A stretch of 64,000 nt of DNA, taken from Apostichopus japonicus. Lineage: Eukaryota > Echinodermata > Holothuroidea > Aspidochirotida > Stichopodidae. The notes under the pieces are model-generated. The model searched no databases, had not been told where the DNA came from, and saw only the letters and a list, made by a program, of their open reading frames with translations. The translations under genes and the position numbers were made by a program. Below are positions 60,601 to 64,000 of the stretch, piece after piece (position 1 is the first letter of the stretch; every line of letters starts with the position of its first letter). The DNA lies in NCBI RefSeq assembly GCF_037975245.1, contig NC_092561.1, forward strand, positions 12,213,001-12,277,000. Direction: 5' to 3'.

Positions 60601-61984
60601 AATTTAACCACTGGGGAAAAGCAAATCAAATTAAACCGGGGGCACCGCCTGGACAAAAAAGGGCTGGCCAGAACCCTGGGCTAGTGTAAACATTGTTTAC
60701 CTAGGGTCTGAGAATTCTGCAACCTGCACACTTTTAAATGATTTTCATAGTGTTGTAAAACATATAACAATATTTTTTTTGGCATATCAGCACAACACCT
60801 GGAAATCCTTTGCTTTTAAAATGCATCACAGAGCTACATGGAAATGCCAGAGTATTTTATGTACAGTTAAAGACAAAACATTTGTAACACACTAGTTTGT
60901 ACTTATTTATTCAGCAGATGTTTCCACTCTCTTTGCAGCTTTCAATGCTCTGGACCAATGTCTCTCTGATGAGACCATAGATGTCGCAGTCAGGAGAAAT
61001 CATGTACTGGTAGATGTCATGAATATTTACAAAGAAAATAAGGAGATAACATCAAAAAGGCTGAACGTTAAGTTTGAAGGTGAGGAAGGAGCAGACTTTG
61101 GAGGTCTGACCAGAGACATGTTCTCTATGTTTTGGACAGAAGCTGGGAGACTGTACTTTGCTGGTGAGGGAGCCATGGTTCCACGGGTGCCTCTCCACAA
61201 GCATCGTGCAATGAAGGGAGACTATATCACTCTGGGTGCAATTCTCAGCCATACTGCAGCATTGACCCATGTGGTCCCATCAAGGCTTTCGCGGACCTTT
61301 CTGACATTAGTTGTGTTTGAGGATCCTCCATCTGAAGACTATCTTCTAAAAGATTTCTTAGATTTCATTACAGTGTCCGAAAGAGCTCTTCTCAAACGGG
61401 CATTAAGAAATTTTGATGCTTTAACTCCAGCAGACAAGACCAAGCTGATTGATGTTTACTCAATGTATGAGATGTACGAAACACCAAGTCAGTCAAACAT
61501 CAACCAACAGCTCGTTGCAATTGCTGAGTCAGCTCTTATCTACAAAAGTAGACCATTTGTGGAGGAAATGAGAAAGGGTATGCCTCCTAGCCATATGGCT
61601 GCCTTCTGGAGCAAGCTTTCTCTACAAATGATAGATTTCATATTTGTCATGCAATCTCCAACTGGCAAGAAGGTTGCTGATGTTCTTCAGAGTCAGGGAG
61701 ATCTTCGCCCTCAAGAAGAAGCTGTTCTCTGGTGGCTTAAGGACTTTGTTTCTTCCCTTGATGCTGAAGATGTGGCCGATTTTTTGAGATTTACAACTGG
61801 GTCATCAGTTATGCCACAAGATCCCATACAAGTTGAGTTCTTGTCAACTGCCAGATTCCCAACAGTAAGGACATGTGCCAACCTCATCCAGTGCCCTGTA
61901 TTTTACACTTCAAGAAATGAGCTGAAGAGAGAATGGCGGGCAATCTTGAGTAACTCGGATTCATTCCAGATGAGTTTACTCTGA
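48641..61984 (+). CDS. HECT-type E3 ubiquitin ligase with UBX-like domain (multi-exon)
   Basis: Exons by splice signals: 48641-48863, 49232-49327, 50059-50187, 50567-50832, 51203-51262, 52587-52661, 53994-54068, 55300-55362, 55742-55810, 56946-56993, 57663-57782, 58050-58214, 58764-58871, 59579-59636, 60939-61984. They join in one frame (2,601 nt, 866 residues). The ATG context is GGAAAATGC. Residues 93-100 and about 110-118 are basic (RRRFRRKR, KKGRKKR), perhaps nuclear targeting. Residues 150-238 form a conserved-looking domain ('HWTVQQLDSFIQQSYPNIPF'). Residues 239-350 are acidic/Gln-rich linkers from short phase-0 exons. Residues 353-385 are Glu/Arg-rich and helical. 'LQICFPDGRRERRRFDLSGS' then IQAIFNFV resembles a UBX domain. 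Residues 520-866 are HECT. The protein would transfer ubiquitin from an E2 via its Cys to substrates. Exon 3 could instead start at 50,017. Family resemblance is to invertebrate and fish G2E3-like HECT proteins, by memory. Confidence 0.85.
49433..50016. other. Intron 2 of the HECT ligase gene
   Basis: No repeat or exon of note. The 65-codon frame at 49,584-49,781 lies in the intron and has no splice boundaries in phase. Confidence 0.45.
51789..53195 (+). repeat. 1,407-bp tandem duplication, unit 1
   Basis: Unit 1 carries the end of an intron, the 75-bp exon at 52,587-52,661 and part of the next intron, including an AGGTCA-repeat piece (52,080-52,230). Its sequence is repeated without difference, as far as I could read, in the next unit. 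The junction shares only the 2 bp AT with the outer breakpoints. Confidence 0.93.
52040..52340 (+). repeat. AGGTCA-repeat copy in an intron (duplicated at 53,447-53,747)
   Basis: 'GTTGTACTATGCTGTAGATT' then 'GTAAACACAATATCCCAAG', and 'GAGTTCAAAGATCACTTGGA' plus 'GGTAGAGGTCAAAATG' follow the usual block order of the dispersed family. Confidence 0.6.
53196..54602 (+). repeat. 1,407-bp tandem duplication, unit 2
   Basis: Direct head-to-tail copy of 51,789-53,195 with the same acceptor (TTTGCAG) and donor (GTAAGT) around the exon at 53,994-54,068. The exon is 25 codons (starts IGMEELPGPSEDVPL) and phase 0, so including both copies keeps the frame. Confidence 0.93.
55915..56215 (+). repeat. tRNA-derived SINE in a ligase intron
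   Basis: Box A TGGTTCAGTGG at 55,935-55,945 is followed by TTAGAGTGTCCGCCTCACAT, and a box B-like GGTTCAAAATT at 55,979-55,989. This is a tRNA-like RNA polymerase III promoter. The body may continue through 'GCTGGGGTTGCCCTCTTGTC' to about 56,210. The limits are approximate and no target duplication was fixed. Confidence 0.6.
56380..56700 (+). repeat. AGGTCA-repeat copy in an intron
   Basis: Contains 'CAGCAGAGGTCAAATGTGAA' then 'CACCTTTAATAAACAATTTT', and 'ACTTGAGGTCAGTCAATTGA'. Diverged but ordered like the family. Confidence 0.5.
59780..60060 (+). repeat. AGGTCA-repeat copy in an intron
   Basis: The GT-rich head (GTGTTTGTGTATATGTATGG) and 'GGATATTTCAAGAAATTATT' are followed by 'ATGAGTACAAGAAGCCTATT', 'GCAGAGGTCAAATTAAGAAC' and 'CTTGTAACCACTATTTCTCC'. 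Head and units are in the same order as at 26.2 kb. A C-run (about 15 bp) precedes it near 59,763. Confidence 0.65.
60939..61984 (+). CDS. Terminal exon encoding the HECT domain
   Basis: This single exon codes nearly the whole catalytic domain. The N-lobe has 'LNVKFEGEEGADFGGLTRDM', the E2-binding side typical of HECT ligases. The C-lobe has 'MPQDPIQVEFLSTARFPTVR' followed by 'TCANLIQCPVFYTSRNELKR'. The catalytic Cys is TGT at 61,874-61,876 (residue 831 of the predicted protein), preceded by Thr as in other HECT domains. The usual 'LPxA.TCFNxLxLPxY' is partly changed: Ala replaces Phe after Cys and 'CPVFYT' replaces 'LPxYx'. The protein ends FQMSLL, so the penultimate aromatic C-tail of many HECTs is shifted. 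Length and motifs indicate an active enzyme. Stop TGA is at 61,982. Confidence 0.92.
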
Positions 61985-62049
61985 AGTTCTGAAATTTGGT
62001 TGAACTTCAAATTTGCCCATGTAGATAGCACTGTGTGAGTAGATGCTCT

Positions 62050-62145
62050 TTATTGTTTAACACATAGATCAAAGGTCATTTGAGGTCAACAGATGTCAAT
62101 TTCTCAAAACCTTGTAAACACCATATCTCAAGAAGTGAAGTTGGT
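62050..62145 (+). repeat. AGGTCA-repeat unit just downstream of the ligase stop
   Basis: 'GATCAAAGGTCATTTGAGGT' and 'CAACAGATGTCAATTTCTCA' then 'AACCTTGTAAACACCATATC' lie about 80 bp after the stop codon, so probably in the 3' UTR. This places AGGTCA half-sites in the gene's own transcript region. Confidence 0.6.
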
Positions 62146-62300
62146 TTTGGATTTCAACCTTATATGTTGAGGCATGCATTAATCAAAATTACCTGAGCAC
62201 CTCTGGTCAGCAATATGGGATGTTGGAAAATCCGTCGAAAGTCCCTTTTAATATTCGGCTTGTAATCACCAATTCATTCGACTTTCTGGTTCTTTCCCTA

Positions 62301-63190
62301 ATACCATCCAAAGCCATTCCTCGAACTGTATTTGGTATTTTCTTTTACTTGTAATTTAGTATACATAGTACTGAAGTACCAGTGCTATGTAACTGTGTGT
62401 AATTTGAACCACCTTGCCAACTGTTTTCATATGATTCTTCTTTTATTCTATGTTATCATGGAGACCATCCAAAGCCATTCCTCGAACTGTATTTGGTATT
62501 TTCTTTTACTTGTAATTTAGTATACATAGTACTGAACTACCAGTGCTATGTAACTGTGTGTAATTTGAACCACCTTGCCAACTGTTTTCATATGATTCTT
62601 CTTTTATTCTATGTTATCATGGAGACCGTCCAAAGCCATTCCTTGAACTGTATTTGGTATTTTCTTTTACTTGTAATTTAGTATACATAGTACTGAAGTA
62701 CCAGTGCTATGTAACTGTGTGTAATTTGAACCACCTTGCCAACTGTTTTCATATGATTCTTCTTTTATTCTATGTTATCATGGAGACCATCCAAGCCATT
62801 CCTTGAACTGTATTTGGTATTTTCTTTTACTTGTAATTTAGTATACATAGTACTGAAGTACCAGTGCCATGTAACTGTGTGTAATTTGAACCACCTTGCC
62901 AACTGTTTTCATATGATTCTTCTTTTATTCTATGTTATCATGGAGACCATCCAAAGCCATTCCTCGAACTGTATTTGGTATTTTCTTTTACTTGTAATTT
63001 AGTATACACATTACTGAAGTGCCAGTGCTATGTAACTGTGTGTAATTTGAACCACCTTGCCAACTGTTTTCATGATTCTTCTTTTATTCTATGTTATCAT
63101 GGAGACCATCCAAAGCCATTCCTCTTAATTTATTTGGTATTTTCGTTTATTTCCCATTTAGTATACACAGTACTGAAAGAACCAGCGCTA
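62301..63190 (+). repeat. 161-bp tandem array, about 5.5 copies
   Basis: The unit beginning CCATCCAAAGCCATTCCTCG recurs near 62,306, 62,467, 62,628, 62,788, 62,949 and 63,107 with 95 percent or higher identity by eye. The last copy is diverged and truncated. It begins 320 bp after the ligase stop. The repeated 62-76-codon frames are read-through of the array and not genes. Confidence 0.92.
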
Positions 63191-64000
63191 TAAAACTGTA
63201 TGTAAGGAAAGTAAAACAGTGGTTGAAAAAAGTGTTTAACCATCTTGCTGACTGTTGCAAAGCAATCCAAAACTGGAGAGAATTATGCATTTTTTCAGTA
63301 TAGGTAAATGTCACAGATTCTTTGAAGAGAGCAGTCAACAACAGCGTAAAGAAGGACAGAGAGCGTATATGTGTTTCAATGTATGATTTAATGATTAACA
63401 ACAACATACTTAATGTCAGTTACATAGAATCTTCATTCTACTGTATATATTCTTTTTGAAGTTTTATTTTCAGTCTGTGTATAATATATATGGTTTGTTA
63501 TTATATTCAGTCGCATCTTCACTCAGTTTTTAATTCACTTTCCTATGGTTCTTAGTTTAATATTCTCTTTCTTCCTTGTTCAGCTTGAATATTGTTTCGT
63601 CCCTGCCTCATTTTGGCATCTAAAAAGGTACCAAAACACCCAATTAATTCTTATCTCAATGAATATGGAAATGGGTGGATACACTAATTCTGTTTCTTTG
63701 AACGAAAATTCTGACTAACATTTCATAATTAAACAAGAGCAACTTATGGTTTTACTGGTTTTCGGTTCAAGCCCAAGACAGAGAAGAGAGAGCATGTGTC
63801 TATACTGTTCTACTTATAATCCCTCATACCAACAGAATTATGATACTCTTTAACAATACATGATTATGCAATGCTAAGGATGCACAAAACCATGGCTAAA
63901 TAATTGGCATCGAATTATCTCAACATGTAACACAACATCGATAAAATACTATAAGAATAATATAAGAACGAGTTGTGACACTAAGTTTTCTTTGATACTA
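63191..64000. other. 3' flank, nothing recognised
   Basis: AT-rich DNA. ATTAAA near 63,728 could be a poly(A) signal variant but is far from the stop codon. No other gene was seen to the window edge. Confidence 0.35.

Noticed and set aside
62332-63193. Repeated 62-76-codon frames in the 161-bp array
   Set aside because: 161 is not a multiple of three and the frames restart in each unit. They are non-coding repeats.

Overview
The window is animal nuclear DNA, most likely from a marine deuterostome invertebrate. An echinoderm, perhaps a sea cucumber, is my best guess. This rests on AT-rich intron-laden DNA, abundant TAGGCCTA-type words, and a dense load of DNA transposons, SINE-like and DIRS-like remnants. 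The species call is inference; no marker gene fixes it. There is no sign of prokaryotic organisation (no operons, no long ORFs apart from one 966-bp exon).

Only one convincing intact gene is present. It lies on the + strand from about 48.6 to 62.0 kb and encodes a HECT-type E3 ubiquitin ligase of about 866 residues in 15 exons, all with consistent splice phases. Its N-terminal part carries basic patches and a conserved domain. The middle has acidic linkers, a helical Glu/Arg-rich segment and a UBX-like domain. The C-terminus is a complete HECT domain with the catalytic Cys. An exact 1,407-bp tandem duplication inside the gene has doubled one 75-bp phase-0 exon. Just upstream (48.0-48.4 kb) is a remarkable array of 17 CTTAAG-centred palindromes with a dominant 21-bp spacing, followed by inverted CCAAT boxes.

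The rest (0-48 kb) is mainly repeats. There are several non-autonomous hAT-type elements with 8-bp target-site duplications (7.4, 12.5, 19.8, 20.1 and 21.4 kb). A 3.66-kb PIF/Harbinger element (14.45-18.11 kb) has a Harbinger-like transposase piece and a nested, mutated Tigger/pogo transposase. A frameshifted DIRS-like reverse transcriptase/RNase H remnant lies at 3.8-5.1 kb, with an inverted matching piece at 8.5 kb. There are also a MULE-like fragment (39.4 kb), a THAP-like fragment (5.8 kb) and MITE-like elements. A very widespread repeat built from AGGTCA half-sites occurs at about a dozen places and expands into a complex array at 31.1-37.5 kb. Isolated exon-like pieces include one resembling nicotinamidase (10.5 kb, frameshifted) and one coding a ubiquitin-interacting motif (30.5 kb).

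No CRISPR array, rRNA or intact tRNA gene was found. All family calls are by eye from motifs, not by database search.
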